Both the position numbers and the translations under genes were made by a program. Shown in pieces: positions 52,617-61,373 of a DNA stretch of 64,000 nt. Every line of letters starts with the position of its first letter. The first letter of the stretch is position 1. The stretch comes from Candidatus Rokuibacteriota bacterium (GTDB lineage Bacteria; Methylomirabilota; Methylomirabilia; Rokubacteriales; CSP1-6). The notes below the pieces were generated by a model, which saw only the letters and a program-made list of their open reading frames with translations, searched no databases and was not told the origin of the DNA. The stretch covers positions 1-64,000 of the forward strand of contig QHSP01000029.1 in the NCBI GenBank assembly GCA_003220495.1. The letters are read 5' to 3'.

Positions 52617-53836
52617 GGCTGCGCCCTCAGCGAACGGCGCAGCATGTCGAGAGCCGCCTGGGTCGACTGCCACTTCACCGCGGCCCGGTCGCCCGAGAAG
52701 TAGAACCGCCGTGCCACCGCCTCTCCCCGGACTACGAGGCCGACAAAGACGGTGCCGACAGGCTTGGCCGGGGTGCCGCCTTCAGGCCCGGCGATCCCCG
52801 TGACGGCGAGCCCGCAAGACGCGCCGGCCAGTGTCGCGACGCCGCGCGCCATCGCCTCGGCACACGGCCCACTCACCGTTCCGTGGGCTGTCAGGATCGA
52901 CTCGGGCACTCCTAGAAGCTCTTCCTTCGCGCGGGTCGAGTACGCGAGCACGCCACGCTCGAAGTACGCCGACGCGCCGGGAACGCTGGTCAGGCGGTGG
53001 CCCAGGAGGCCGCCCGTGCACGCCTCGGCGACCGCCAACGTCCATCGTCGCTCGAGCAGCATCCGGCCCACGACCCCCTCGAGGGTTTCGCCGTCGCGGC
53101 CGTAGCAATCCTCGCCGAGGAGCGCGCCGATCCCGGTCTCGGCCTTCGTGAGGCTTTTCGCGGCTTCGGCTGGCGTTGAGGCGCGCGCGCGCAGCCTCAC
53201 CCACACCTCGCCGTCGGCCGGGATGGTCGAGACGATCACCTCGCCGTCGCGACCGAGCCAGTCGACGAGACGCTCCTCGACGTCGGCCGCAGCGAGGCCG
53301 GCGGTGCGAAGCGTGCGAACCACCGCGGCCCCGCGCGCGCCCGCCCACTCGCGGGCGAACGGCGTCAGGTGGCGCGCGATCATCGTCTGCAGGGCGGCGT
53401 CCCGCGTGAGCACCGCGAAGGCGCGCTGGCCGTTCTCTATCGCCCACCCGGCTTCGGCGTCGGCCGTGACCCACACCGTCGCGCCCTGCGGAAGGAGAGC
53501 CAGCCGCTCGGCCCGTCGAGGCAACGGGCGGTCGAGCCGGCGGTAGCGCTCCTGCAGCGTGGTCAGGAGCCGTTCGTTGAGGACGAGCCGCGCGCCCGTC
53601 ACGCGCGCGAGCACCCGGCGGACGATGTCGCCGGCGGAGCCTCCGGCGCCCGCCAGCACCACCGTCAACACCTCGTCGGAGCCGAGCGCCCGCTCGAGCG
53701 CGCTCTCGTCGTCCTCAACGAAGACGCGACTCACGACGGCGACTCCGGCGGCGCCGAGCGCCGCGGCGACCGCCGCGCCGTCGGCGCCGGGCGAGGGCAT
53801 CGCCCCGACCGTGACGATGTACGCGCTCGCTGTCAT
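52613..53836 (-). CDS. cinA: CinA family protein (NMN deamidase/pyrophosphatase-like)
   Basis: 407 residues. The C-terminal CinA domain is strong: AVAEACTGGLLGHRLTSVPG, YFERGVLAYSTRAKEELLGV, GLAVTGIAGPEGGTPAKPVG and VARRFYFSGDR, consistent with NMN deamidase. The N-terminal MoCF-like domain is degenerate, with the usual GxELxxGxxxN start replaced by MPSPGADGAAVAAALG. The ATG overlaps the pgpA stop (ATGA), and the 3' end overlaps the TPR lipoprotein. Confidence 0.88.
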   Translation of the reverse strand: MTASAYIVTVGAMPSPGADGAAVAAALGAAGVAVVSRVFVEDDESALERALGSDEVLTVVLAGAGGSAGDIVRRVLARVTGARLVLNERLLTTLQERYRRLDRPLPRRAERLALLPQGATVWVTADAEAGWAIENGQRAFAVLTRDAALQTMIARHLTPFAREWAGARGAAVVRTLRTAGLAAADVEERLVDWLGRDGEVIVSTIPADGEVWVRLRARASTPAEAAKSLTKAETGIGALLGEDCYGRDGETLEGVVGRMLLERRWTLAVAEACTGGLLGHRLTSVPGASAYFERGVLAYSTRAKEELLGVPESILTAHGTVSGPCAEAMARGVATLAGASCGLAVTGIAGPEGGTPAKPVGTVFVGLVVRGEAVARRFYFSGDRAAVKWQSTQAALDMLRRSLRAQP

Positions 53837-54276
53837 GGCCAGGCGAAGACGGCTCGGCCGATGACGATCACGAGGAGAGCGTACAACCCCGCGATCAGAT
53901 CATCCACCATCACGCCGATCCCGCCGGTGATGCGCTGGCTGGCGCGCGCGGGGAATGGCTTGGTAACGTCGAAGATCCTGAACAGGACGAAGCCGACCGC
54001 CAGCACCGCCGGCGTCAGCGCGAACGGCGCGACGGTGAGCGTCATGCCGGCCACCTCGTCGATGACGATCACGCCGGGGTCCTTCGCGCCGATCGCGCGT
54101 TCGGCGCGGTGGGCCGCCCAGGTTCCCGTGAGGGTGACGGCGACGAGAAACACGACGAGACCCGCGCGCGAGAACGGAACGACGCAGAGGATGAGGACGG
54201 CGAGGGCGCTGCCGACGGTGCCGGGGGCGACCGGCGAGTAACCGGCGCCGAAGGCGGTCGCGAGAACGAGCGCTAC
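53833..54276 (-). CDS. pgpA: Phosphatidylglycerophosphatase A
   Basis: About 147 residues with three or four TMs. ATAFGAGYSPVAPGTVGS, DPGVIVIDEVAGM and RIFDVTKPFPARASQRITGG with GVMVDDLIAG are the PgpA signatures. It dephosphorylates PGP to phosphatidylglycerol in the inner membrane. The first standard codon (GTG 54153) would remove the GYSPVAPGT motif. No ATG/GTG/TTG exists between the rimO stop and that point, so the coordinate used (a GTA) is a guess. Confidence 0.82.
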   Translation of the reverse strand, partial: VALVLATAFGAGYSPVAPGTVGSALAVLILCVVPFSRAGLVVFLVAVTLTGTWAAHRAERAIGAKDPGVIVIDEVAGMTLTVAPFALTPAVLAVGFVLFRIFDVTKPFPARASQRITGGIGVMVDDLIAGLYALLVIVIGRAVFAWP

Positions 54277-54298
54277 GCGGTCGAGCGCCGTGGTGAGA

Positions 54299-55615
54299 CT
54301 AGGCGCGCTCGCCGACCAGCTCGTATCCCTCGACCTCGACGATGCGGATGCGCGCGAACCGTCCCGGGGTCAGGCTCCGATCACGCAGATAGACGACGCC
54401 GTCGATCTCGGGCGCCTGCCCGGCGGTCCGGCCTTCCCAGGCGAATGCGGGGTCCTCGCTCGGGCCGTCGACCAGGACGTCCGTCACCGTGCCCGCGAGC
54501 GCCGCGCTCTGCTCCCACGCGCGACGATCTTGATGCTCCTGGACGATCGCCGCGCGCTCGGCGGCGACCTCGGGAGAGATCTGGTCGGGGTAGGCCACGG
54601 ACGGCGTCCCTTCCTCGGGCGAATAGGTGAAAACGCCGAGCCGGTCGAAGCGCGTGTCTTCCAGGAACTCGAGGAGGTTCTGGAACGCCGCCTCGCTCTC
54701 GCCCGGGAAGCCGACGAGGACGGTCGTGCGGACGGTGAGCCCGGGGATCGCCTCGCGGAACGCTCGGACGATCTCCCGCATCCGCTTCGCGGTCACGGCG
54801 CGGCGCATGGCGCGCAGCACGCCGTCGTCGCCGTGCTGGACCGGCATGTCCAGATAGGGAACGACGCGCGCGCGTGCCCAGCGCTCGACGAGGCGGTCGT
54901 TGACGTGCGCGGGATGCAGGTACATCGGGCGGACCCACGGGATGCGCGTCGCACCGAGAGCCAGCAGCAGGTCGGCGATGTCGCCGTTGCCGGGAATGTC
55001 GCGGCCGTACGCGAGCGTGTCTTGCGAGACGAGGATCGCCTCCTGAATCCCGCGGGCCGCCAGCCCCTCGACCTCTTTCACGATGTCGGCGAGCGGCCGG
55101 CTCCGGTGACGGCCGCGGAACTGGGGAATGGCGCAGAAGGTGCAGCCCATGTCGCACCCTTCCGCGATCTTCACGTACGCGTAGGGAACGCGGGACATCA
55201 GAAGGCGCGGCGTGGTTGCGTCGTAGAGATAACCCGGCGGCGCCGAGGTAGCCCAGTCCTGTCGGCCGGCCGCCTGTCGCACCAGCTCGACGATGCGCGA
55301 GAGGTTCGAGGTGCCCAGGATGCCGTCGACCTCGGGCATCTCCTTCAGAATGTCGCCGCCGTAGCGCTGAGTGAGACAGCCGGTGACGATGAGGGCGCGG
55401 CAGGATCCCCGCTTCTTCAGCTTCGCGAGCTCCAGGATCGTCTCGATCGATTCCTCGCGCGCGCGGTCGATGAACGCGCAGGTGTTGACGACGAGGCACT
55501 CGGCGTCCTCGGGGCGCTCCGCGAGCGGGAACCCGGCCTCGGTCAGCATGCCGAGCATCAGCTCGGAGTCGACCTGGTTCTTCGGACAGCCGAGGGTCGT
55601 CAGATGCACCTTCAT
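54299..55615 (-). CDS. rimO: Ribosomal protein S12 methylthiotransferase
   Basis: 438 residues. UPF0004 domain TLGCPKNQVDSELM with NTCAFID and VTGCLTQRY carries the auxiliary [4Fe-4S]. The radical-SAM motif is EGCDMGCTFCAIPQFRG, followed by VLVGFPGESEAAF and a TRAM domain at the C-terminus. It methylthiolates an Asp of S12. Length and motif order are standard for RimO rather than MiaB. Confidence 0.95.
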   Translation of the reverse strand: MKVHLTTLGCPKNQVDSELMLGMLTEAGFPLAERPEDAECLVVNTCAFIDRAREESIETILELAKLKKRGSCRALIVTGCLTQRYGGDILKEMPEVDGILGTSNLSRIVELVRQAAGRQDWATSAPPGYLYDATTPRLLMSRVPYAYVKIAEGCDMGCTFCAIPQFRGRHRSRPLADIVKEVEGLAARGIQEAILVSQDTLAYGRDIPGNGDIADLLLALGATRIPWVRPMYLHPAHVNDRLVERWARARVVPYLDMPVQHGDDGVLRAMRRAVTAKRMREIVRAFREAIPGLTVRTTVLVGFPGESEAAFQNLLEFLEDTRFDRLGVFTYSPEEGTPSVAYPDQISPEVAAERAAIVQEHQDRRAWEQSAALAGTVTDVLVDGPSEDPAFAWEGRTAGQAPEIDGVVYLRDRSLTPGRFARIRIVEVEGYELVGERA

Positions 55616-55974
55616 GGTCGCGAGCCAGTATACCTGGCCCAGCGGGCCAAATCGCCGAGCATCGAAAGGCCCACCGGGCGAGTCACGCGCGCTTGCGCAG
55701 AACGACGTGGGTTGCCTGTTCGCCCGCCAGACGTACGAGCGTACCCGTCAAGGACGGGCCCCTCCAGACGAAAACTCATTGCCCACGCGAGTGAGTGGCG
55801 AAGGTCTCACCCGTCTGGATCTCGGCAGTTTCGAAGCCATCCATCATTCCAAATGCGCACAGTCCGAGGCCACTCTAACGAGTATGTGTCTTGAACGCGG
55901 ATATCCGATATCAGAGATCTGGATGACGTGGCCGCAGACTGTTGAGGCGGCTGGACCGGCCCAGCGCCGAGTTC
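55616..55974. other. Intergenic region with no supported gene
   Basis: About 360 bp, AT-richer than the neighbours, between rimO and the yajQ stop. It includes the palindromes GATATCCGATATC and a GTACGAGCGTAC. Open frames here have poor codon bias and no ribosome-binding site. Confidence 0.5.
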
Positions 55975-56472
55975 TCAGACGCTTCGATAGTTCGTGAACT
56001 GAAGCGCGATGCCGAGGTCCTTATCCTTCAGCATCGCGATGATCTTCTGAAGGTCGTCACGGTTCTTGCCGGCCACGCGCACCTGGTCCTCCTGGATCGA
56101 GGCCTGCACGCGGACCTTCGAGTCCTTGATGAGGCGGACGATCTCCTTGGCGCGCTCGATCGGGATGCCCTGCTGGAGCGCGATCTTCTGGCGGAGGGTG
56201 CCGCCGGAGGCCTGCTCGACCTCGCCGTACGTGAGCGCCTTCAGCGGCACGCCGCGCTTGTGCAGCCGCGACTGAAGGATATCGACGACGGCCTTGAGCT
56301 TCATGTCGTCGGGCGCCGTCGCGGTGATGTCGGACTTCTCGATCGTCACGTCGCACTTGGAGCCCTTGAGGTCGTAGCGGGTGCCGATCTCCCGCCGCGC
56401 CTGGTCGAGCGCGTTCGTCACCTCTTGCATGTCGATCTTGCACGCGATGTCGAACGAGTTCTCGGCGGCCAT
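55975..56472 (-). CDS. yajQ: YajQ family nucleotide-binding protein
   Basis: 165 residues, standard length. ENSFDIACKIDMQEVTNALD, RRYDLK-like TRYDLKGSKCDVTIEKSD, LKALTYGEVEQASGGTLRQK and the C-terminus LGIALQFTNYR are diagnostic. YajQ proteins bind nucleotides, including cyclic di-GMP in some species. It is located 11 bp after lolA on the same strand. Confidence 0.95.
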   Translation of the reverse strand: MAAENSFDIACKIDMQEVTNALDQARREIGTRYDLKGSKCDVTIEKSDITATAPDDMKLKAVVDILQSRLHKRGVPLKALTYGEVEQASGGTLRQKIALQQGIPIERAKEIVRLIKDSKVRVQASIQEDQVRVAGKNRDDLQKIIAMLKDKDLGIALQFTNYRSV

Positions 56473-56483
56473 GGCCCCTCCGC

Positions 56484-57143
56484 TTACTTGAGCGGCACGA
56501 TCACGACGCCCTTGGGCGCGACGAATGTGAACGTCCGCTCCGGCAGCCCGCTGTTCACCGCCACCTTCGTGAAGCGCATCGTCACCGTGTTCTCGAACTG
56601 ATCGTGCACGACGGCCTTCCGAATCTCCCAGCTCTTGCCGTCTACCGACAGAATCAGCCGCGTGAGGGTCGGCAACGGCTGCTTCGGGGTCAGGTCGAGG
56701 ACCCAGTTCCCGTCGGCGTCTTTCGGCTGGCTCGGGTTCAGGAAGCGCACCTGGAACTCGCTCCGCAGGCGGCCGAGCCCGGCCAGGAAGCTGCCGGCCG
56801 GTCCGGCCAGCGCCTCGGGGGCGTCGGCGACATTGGCCTGGTTCAGGGTCGGCGTGTAGACCCAGAGCTTCTTGCCGTCCGACACGATCTCCTGCGGCGT
56901 CGGCTCGGTGTATTCCCAGCGGAGCTTGCCGCCCTTCTTCAAATAGACGGTGCCGCGCGCCGGAATCGTCTGGTTGAGGCTCTTGTTGAACGCGGTCTGG
57001 GTGAAGTCGGCGCGCAGGTCAGTCATGCGACCGTAGACGGACTCGATCTCGCGGACGACGTCGTCGAGCGACTGCGCGAAGGCCGGGACGGTCGCGGCCG
57101 CCACCAGGAGGGCGAGCGTCAGCACGGTGACCGCTCTCATCAT
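56484..57143 (-). CDS. lolA: Outer-membrane lipoprotein carrier protein
   Basis: 219 residues. A signal peptide (VLTLALLVAAATVPAFAQ) is followed by VVREIESVYGRMTDLRADFT, RGTVYLKKGGKLRWEYTEPT and LWVYTPTLNQ, the LolA half-barrel pattern. It ferries lipoproteins through the periplasm, consistent with the many lipoproteins encoded here, and supports a diderm cell. Confidence 0.93.
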   Translation of the reverse strand: MMRAVTVLTLALLVAAATVPAFAQSLDDVVREIESVYGRMTDLRADFTQTAFNKSLNQTIPARGTVYLKKGGKLRWEYTEPTPQEIVSDGKKLWVYTPTLNQANVADAPEALAGPAGSFLAGLGRLRSEFQVRFLNPSQPKDADGNWVLDLTPKQPLPTLTRLILSVDGKSWEIRKAVVHDQFENTVTMRFTKVAVNSGLPERTFTFVAPKGVVIVPLK

Positions 57144-57255
57144 GACTTCACTCTACACCAGAGCCGGACCACGCCCGCGAGCCGTTGAGCGTCACTGGCG
57201 TTGACCAGAAGCTCGATCGTTTTCGCCGAGAAGTCGCCGAGGAATTTCGGGGTGA

Positions 57256-58773
57256 CTATCGGCTAGGCGCCATCTCCGCCACGATCAGCCGGTAGTCGGC
57301 TCGAGGCTTGAACGCGAGGCGCCGGCTCACTCCGTACACGATGACCTCCTGAAACAGCTCGAGCCACGGTTTCTCGTCGTGGACGATCTGCGTCGCCTCG
57401 GCGTACAAGGCGCGGCGCTTGCCCGGATCGAGCGAGTAGCGCGCCTGCTCCATCAGATCGTGAAAGCGCTGGCCAGGCTGGCTACCGGCCCAGTACTTTC
57501 CGTTGAACCCGTTCGGATGCCAGAGCCGCCAGAGACTGCCGTCCGCGTCGAGCAAGGTCGACTGCGGATTGCCCAGGAGCAGACCGTTCGGCGGAACGGC
57601 GCGCTCGTTGAGCATGCGCTGGCGCGCGCCCATCTCCATGATGTCGATCTTGGCGCGAATCCCGACCTTCGCCCACATGTCCGCGATCGTCTCGAGCAGG
57701 AACTTGTCGTTGACCATCGTGCCGCTTCCGGCGTGGAGGCTCACGTCGATGCCGCCGGGCCGCCCCGCGTCGGCCAGCAGCTGCTTGGCCTTGGCCGGAT
57801 CGAACGGATACGGCTTGAGCGACGCGTTGTAGCCGAAGTCGGTGTCGGCGACGCCGCCGCTGAACGGCTTGCCCTGTCCGGCGTAGAGGTTCTTGATGAT
57901 CGACGCGACGTCGAGCGCGTAGTGCAAGGCCTGGCGGGCGCGCTTGTCGGCGAGCGGCGGCTGCGTGCTGTTGATCGAGAGGGTGACGATCCGGCTCGAC
58001 GGGATGCTGAGGATCTGGGTCGCGCGGCCGTCGGCGATGCCCTTGATGCGATCGGGCGGCACGTTCGTGATGATGTCGGCCTCGCCCTTCTCGAGCGCGA
58101 CGATCCGTGGGAAGTCCTCGGGAATCGGCTTCCAGACCACGCGATCGATCGCCGGCGCCTTTCCCTCCCAGCCCCACCAGTCGCGGTTAGCCTCCATCAC
58201 GAGGCGCTCGTCCTTCACCCACTCGACGAACCGGTACGCGCCCGTGCCCACGGGACGCCGGGCCAGCTCCTTCAGGCCCTCCTCGGTCGTCAGACGCGCC
58301 GGGAGGATCTGGGCTCCCATCTGCGCCATCCGGACGAGGAGCAGCGGGTCCGGCTTCTTCGTGTTGATTCGGATCGTCGACGGGTTCACCACCTGGACCG
58401 CCTCGATCGTGGCGAACCCGGGCTGCACGACGGTCTTGCCCGGCTGGAGGTTGCGCTCGAGGGTCGCCCTGACGTCCTCGACCGTGAGCGGCGAGCCGTC
58501 GTGGAACTTCACGCCCTGGCGGAGGGTAAACTCCCACGTCGTCTCGTTGACGCTCTTCCACGAGGTCGCGAGCCCGGGCTGCAGACGCAACGTGTTGTCC
58601 CAGCGCGTGAGCGTGTCGTAGAGGTTGTAGAAATAGTTCACGGTCAAGACCTGCGTGCTCCGGCCCGGGTCCATCGTCGTCGCCTCGGCAGGCTGCGAGA
58701 TCGTGATCTGGGCCGGCTGCGCGTATGCCGGAACCGCGGCGAGCAAAACCGTGACGGCGGCGAAGAGCTTCAT
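57256..58773 (-). CDS. ABC transporter substrate-binding protein, family 5 (peptide/nickel type)
   Basis: 505 residues with a signal peptide (LFAAVTVLLAAVPAYAQ). TSWKSVNETTWEFTLRQGVK, FHDGSPLTVEDVRATLER and the late LFQEVIVYGVSRRLAFKPRA are the DppA/OppA (SBP_bac_5) signature. It binds oligopeptides, glycosides or other solutes in the periplasm. No permease or ATPase genes are adjacent. Its start faces the TAXI-type gene across 71 bp. Confidence 0.92.
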   Translation of the reverse strand: MKLFAAVTVLLAAVPAYAQPAQITISQPAEATTMDPGRSTQVLTVNYFYNLYDTLTRWDNTLRLQPGLATSWKSVNETTWEFTLRQGVKFHDGSPLTVEDVRATLERNLQPGKTVVQPGFATIEAVQVVNPSTIRINTKKPDPLLLVRMAQMGAQILPARLTTEEGLKELARRPVGTGAYRFVEWVKDERLVMEANRDWWGWEGKAPAIDRVVWKPIPEDFPRIVALEKGEADIITNVPPDRIKGIADGRATQILSIPSSRIVTLSINSTQPPLADKRARQALHYALDVASIIKNLYAGQGKPFSGGVADTDFGYNASLKPYPFDPAKAKQLLADAGRPGGIDVSLHAGSGTMVNDKFLLETIADMWAKVGIRAKIDIMEMGARQRMLNERAVPPNGLLLGNPQSTLLDADGSLWRLWHPNGFNGKYWAGSQPGQRFHDLMEQARYSLDPGKRRALYAEATQIVHDEKPWLELFQEVIVYGVSRRLAFKPRADYRLIVAEMAPSR

Positions 58774-58844
58774 CGGGCTCCTCTGTTCGTGGTGGTCGTG
58801 CGGCTGCGGCGAGTATAGCGCGCGGACGTGATAGGGTATCCGCC

Positions 58845-59759
58845 ATGTCGACGGCGGCAGGCGTCTCGGCGGAGCGCAAGACGCCGGTAATCCTGGGCAC
58901 CGCGACGCCCGGCGGCGGATTTCCCGTCTACGGTGCGGCGGTGACCGACACGATTCACGAGATCGATTCCACCCTTGCGATCGAGCAACGCAACACCAAG
59001 GGCAGCACCGAGAACGTGCCGTTGCTCGAGGCCGGGCGGCTCGACATCGCGCTCGTCCAGGGCGAGGTCGCTCACGAGGCGTTCAACGGGATCGGCCGGC
59101 CGCCGGCCACTCTCCGCATCGTCGCCGCGATGTACTCGACGCCGGGCATGTTCGTCGTTCGCGCGGACACTCCGCACCGCCGGATCGACGATCTGAAAGC
59201 CAAGCCGGTGGTCTTCGGCGCCCGCGGCTCGGGGCTGGTGATCCTGGCCAAGTACGTGCTCGACGGGCTCGGTCTCGACCAGGAGCGCGACTTCCAGGCG
59301 CTCTACCTCGACCGCGCGGGCGATGGACCCACGATGGTGATCGAGGGTCGCGCCGCGGCGCTGTGGGGCGGAGGCCAGGGCTGGCCCGGTTTCAACGCGG
59401 TGGCCAAGGGGCCGGCCGGCGCTCGATTCATCGCGCCCGGCGGGGACGAGATCGCTCGGATTCTCGCCCGGCACGCCTTCCTCAAGCCGATGACGGTCCC
59501 GGCCGGCGCGTATCCAGGCCTGGCGGCGCCGCTTCCGTCGGTGGGCTCGTGGAGCTTCATCCTCGCGAGGCCACATCTTCCGGACGACGTGGCGTATCGG
59601 CTGGCGCGAGCGCTGCACCGGGGCGAAGCCGCCATCGCGCGCCGCCTACCGCAAGCCGAGGAGACGACCGCGGCCAATACGCTCGGCGCCGCGCCCCGGC
59701 CGGATCTGATCCACCCGGGCGTGCGCCGCTACCTCCGCGAAGTCGGCATCGCTCGCTGA
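58845..59759 (+). CDS. TAXI family TRAP-type solute-binding protein
   Basis: 304 residues. ILGTATPGGGFPVYGAAVTD, QRNTKGSTENVPLLEAGRLD, ALVQGEVAHEAF and FGARGSGLVILAKYVLDGLG are the TAXI (TRAP-associated extracytoplasmic immunogenic) pattern. No signal peptide is visible from this ATG, which is unusual for an extracytoplasmic protein; either it is cytoplasmic or the N-terminus has been lost. No DctM/DctQ membrane genes are adjacent. Confidence 0.82.
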   Translation: MSTAAGVSAERKTPVILGTATPGGGFPVYGAAVTDTIHEIDSTLAIEQRNTKGSTENVPLLEAGRLDIALVQGEVAHEAFNGIGRPPATLRIVAAMYSTPGMFVVRADTPHRRIDDLKAKPVVFGARGSGLVILAKYVLDGLGLDQERDFQALYLDRAGDGPTMVIEGRAAALWGGGQGWPGFNAVAKGPAGARFIAPGGDEIARILARHAFLKPMTVPAGAYPGLAAPLPSVGSWSFILARPHLPDDVAYRLARALHRGEAAIARRLPQAEETTAANTLGAAPRPDLIHPGVRRYLREVGIAR

Positions 59760-59774
59760 TCCTCGCCCCTTCTG

Positions 59775-60278
59775 TCACCGTCGCGGTTCGGTCTCGTCGA
59801 TGAAGATCAGGAGATCCAGGTCGCCCGGCGAGTGACCGAGCTCGGTCAGCGCCGCGGCGACCTCACCGCGATGCTGGGTCGCGTGGTTCACCTGGTGGAC
59901 GACCTGCTGCCACAGGGGATAGGCCCAGCGCTCGCCGCGGGTGTTGCGGTACTCGAGGACCTGGGCGAGGTCAGAGTCGGTCAGGCCGGCCACGAAGCGC
60001 TGCGTGTCGTTCTCGATCTGGTCCCAGCGCGCGCGAATGGATGCGACGTCGGGAAATTCCCGCGCGTCTAAAAACGAAGTCGGCGAGGTGCCCTTCCATC
60101 GAGAGAGCCAGATCAATTGAGCGGCCATGACGTGGACGAGCGTCTCGCGGACCGAGCTGAAGCTGGCTCCGCTCGGCGCGGCCAGCTCTTCCGGGCGTAG
60201 CCGCGCCGCCTTCTCGAGGATCCGCCCGGTCGCCCAGGCGCTGTAGCGATAGAGAGTCCGTACGACGTCGATGGTCAT
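59775..60278 (-). CDS. DinB family protein (copy 1)
   Basis: 167 residues. The four-helix DinB fold is indicated by TLYRYSAWATGRILEKAARL, SFSSVRETLVHVMAAQLIWL and WQQVVHQVNHATQHRGEVAA, with metal-site histidines in the second and last helices. Members include thiol transferases and unknown metalloenzymes. The ATG was chosen so the protein starts just before the first helix. It is the last of a DinB / CBU_0592 / DinB trio on this strand. Confidence 0.85.
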   Translation of the reverse strand: MTIDVVRTLYRYSAWATGRILEKAARLRPEELAAPSGASFSSVRETLVHVMAAQLIWLSRWKGTSPTSFLDAREFPDVASIRARWDQIENDTQRFVAGLTDSDLAQVLEYRNTRGERWAYPLWQQVVHQVNHATQHRGEVAAALTELGHSPGDLDLLIFIDETEPRR

Positions 60279-60286
60279 GCGCCACC

Positions 60287-60568
60287 TCATTTTTCGCGAG
60301 AGTGCGTGCGCCGACGGCGGCGGCCGGCGCCGAGCATCCGTCGCACCAGCGCCACCGCCGCGACAACCGCCCACGTGCCCTCGAGGATCACGAAGGGCGC
60401 GAAGCCGATCAGGTACGATGCGTAGCCGGCCAGCGAGGCGCCGGCGAAGTTGAGCGCCGTGTACGGATAGCTCTCGGTGCTCAGCACGCGGACCAGGTTG
60501 AGCAGAAATGCCAGCAGCAACAGGGCGACGCCCAGGGATCCGATCATGGTTTCCGGGCTCACGGTCAC
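60287..60568 (-). CDS. CBU_0592-like small membrane protein
   Basis: 93 residues with three hydrophobic segments (IGSLGVALLLLAFLLNLVRV, LNFAGASLAGYASYLIGFAP, FVILEGTWAVVAAVALVRRM) and a basic tail. This matches the CBU_0592 domain of bacterial membrane proteins. The function is unknown. It lies between two DinB genes with 8- to 9-bp gaps, so the three are probably co-transcribed. Confidence 0.7.
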   Translation of the reverse strand: MTVSPETMIGSLGVALLLLAFLLNLVRVLSTESYPYTALNFAGASLAGYASYLIGFAPFVILEGTWAVVAAVALVRRMLGAGRRRRRTHSREK

Positions 60569-60577
60569 CTCCGGCCT

Positions 60578-61072
60578 TCACTCGGGCTGGTACGGCGCCT
60601 GCGCGTCGATGTCGCCGACGAAGTCCGGGAGGTTGCGATGACCCAGCATCTGACGGACCGCCAGCGCTTCGCCGAGGTGATACCAGTAGTGATAGGTCGT
60701 CCGCCGCAGGAAGGTCCCGGCGCTCGACAGCCCTTCGGAGATCGGCGACTGCATCCGCTCGGTCGTGAGCGCGTCGAGCCAGGCATCACTCGCCTTGGTC
60801 ACCGCTCGCCAGGCGGTCCACATCTCCTCGAGCGGCGGCGTGCTGGCCGGCTTGCCGTTGGCGACGCGCTCGTTCAGGTCGGCGCGCAGGATCTGTCCCT
60901 GAGCCCTGGTGAGCCAGTTGCGCTGCTCCTGCCACGCCAGGTGGCCGATCATCCAGCTGATCGAGTTGATCGGTTGAAAACGGCGCCGAGCTTCTTCGTC
61001 CGTGAGGCCGGTCAAGCCGCGGACGAACTCATCTCTGGTGAACCGCAACTGGGTGACGAGCGGATGCGGCAT
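60578..61072 (-). CDS. DinB family protein (copy 2)
   Basis: 164 residues with PLVTQLRFTRDEFVRGL, NSISWMIGHLAWQEQRNWL and FLRRTTYHYWYHLGEALAVR, the helices of a DinB/YfiT-like bundle with His in the second helix and a HxxE-type pair in the last. It is divergent from copy 1 in sequence and therefore not a recent duplicate. The substrate is unknown. Confidence 0.82.
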   Translation of the reverse strand: MPHPLVTQLRFTRDEFVRGLTGLTDEEARRRFQPINSISWMIGHLAWQEQRNWLTRAQGQILRADLNERVANGKPASTPPLEEMWTAWRAVTKASDAWLDALTTERMQSPISEGLSSAGTFLRRTTYHYWYHLGEALAVRQMLGHRNLPDFVGDIDAQAPYQPE

Positions 61073-61093
61073 CGCTGGGCCCTCGGTCCTCGG

Positions 61094-61216
61094 TTATCCG
61101 CTGTAGTTCGCGACCACCTTCGAGACTTTGCCGGTCGGGCCGATCTCCATGTACTCGCCGGTCTTCGATCCCTTCTGGTTCACGTAGTAGAGGACGACGC
61201 TCTCGAGCCCCCACAT
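61094..61216 (-). pseudogene. C-terminal fragment of an NTF2/SnoaL-like protein
   Basis: 40 residues: VVLYYVNQKGSKTGEYMEI and GPTGKVSKVVANYSG correspond to the last two strands of NTF2-like polyketide-cyclase domains (xVLxYxNxxG, ExxxxxxDGKVxxxxAxY). The preceding about 90 residues of such a domain are missing and the upstream sequence is unrelated. It is probably a relic. Confidence 0.45.
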
Positions 61217-61341
61217 CCGTGAGCATCGTGCTTCCTCTCGAGGTTGCGTGTCGGCGGCCGCAACGGTCCTCGGCAGTATGGGCCCGGCCACGCACATGCG
61301 CAACGCTCCGCCCGTCAGGCTCCTCGAATTTTGAGGGCTGG

Positions 61342-61369
61342 GGAACCCCGGGCGAGCGGTATGGTCTAA
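61342..61369 (+). promoter_or_regulatory. ECF-type promoter for the sigma factor gene
   Basis: GGAACC, 16 bp, GTCTAA: the classical GGAAC/GTC ECF pattern. The same pair with identical spacing occurs at 62963-62990. The -10 ends only 4 bp before the first ATG, implying a leaderless or slightly shorter product. Confidence 0.65.
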
Positions 61370-61373
61370 CGGG

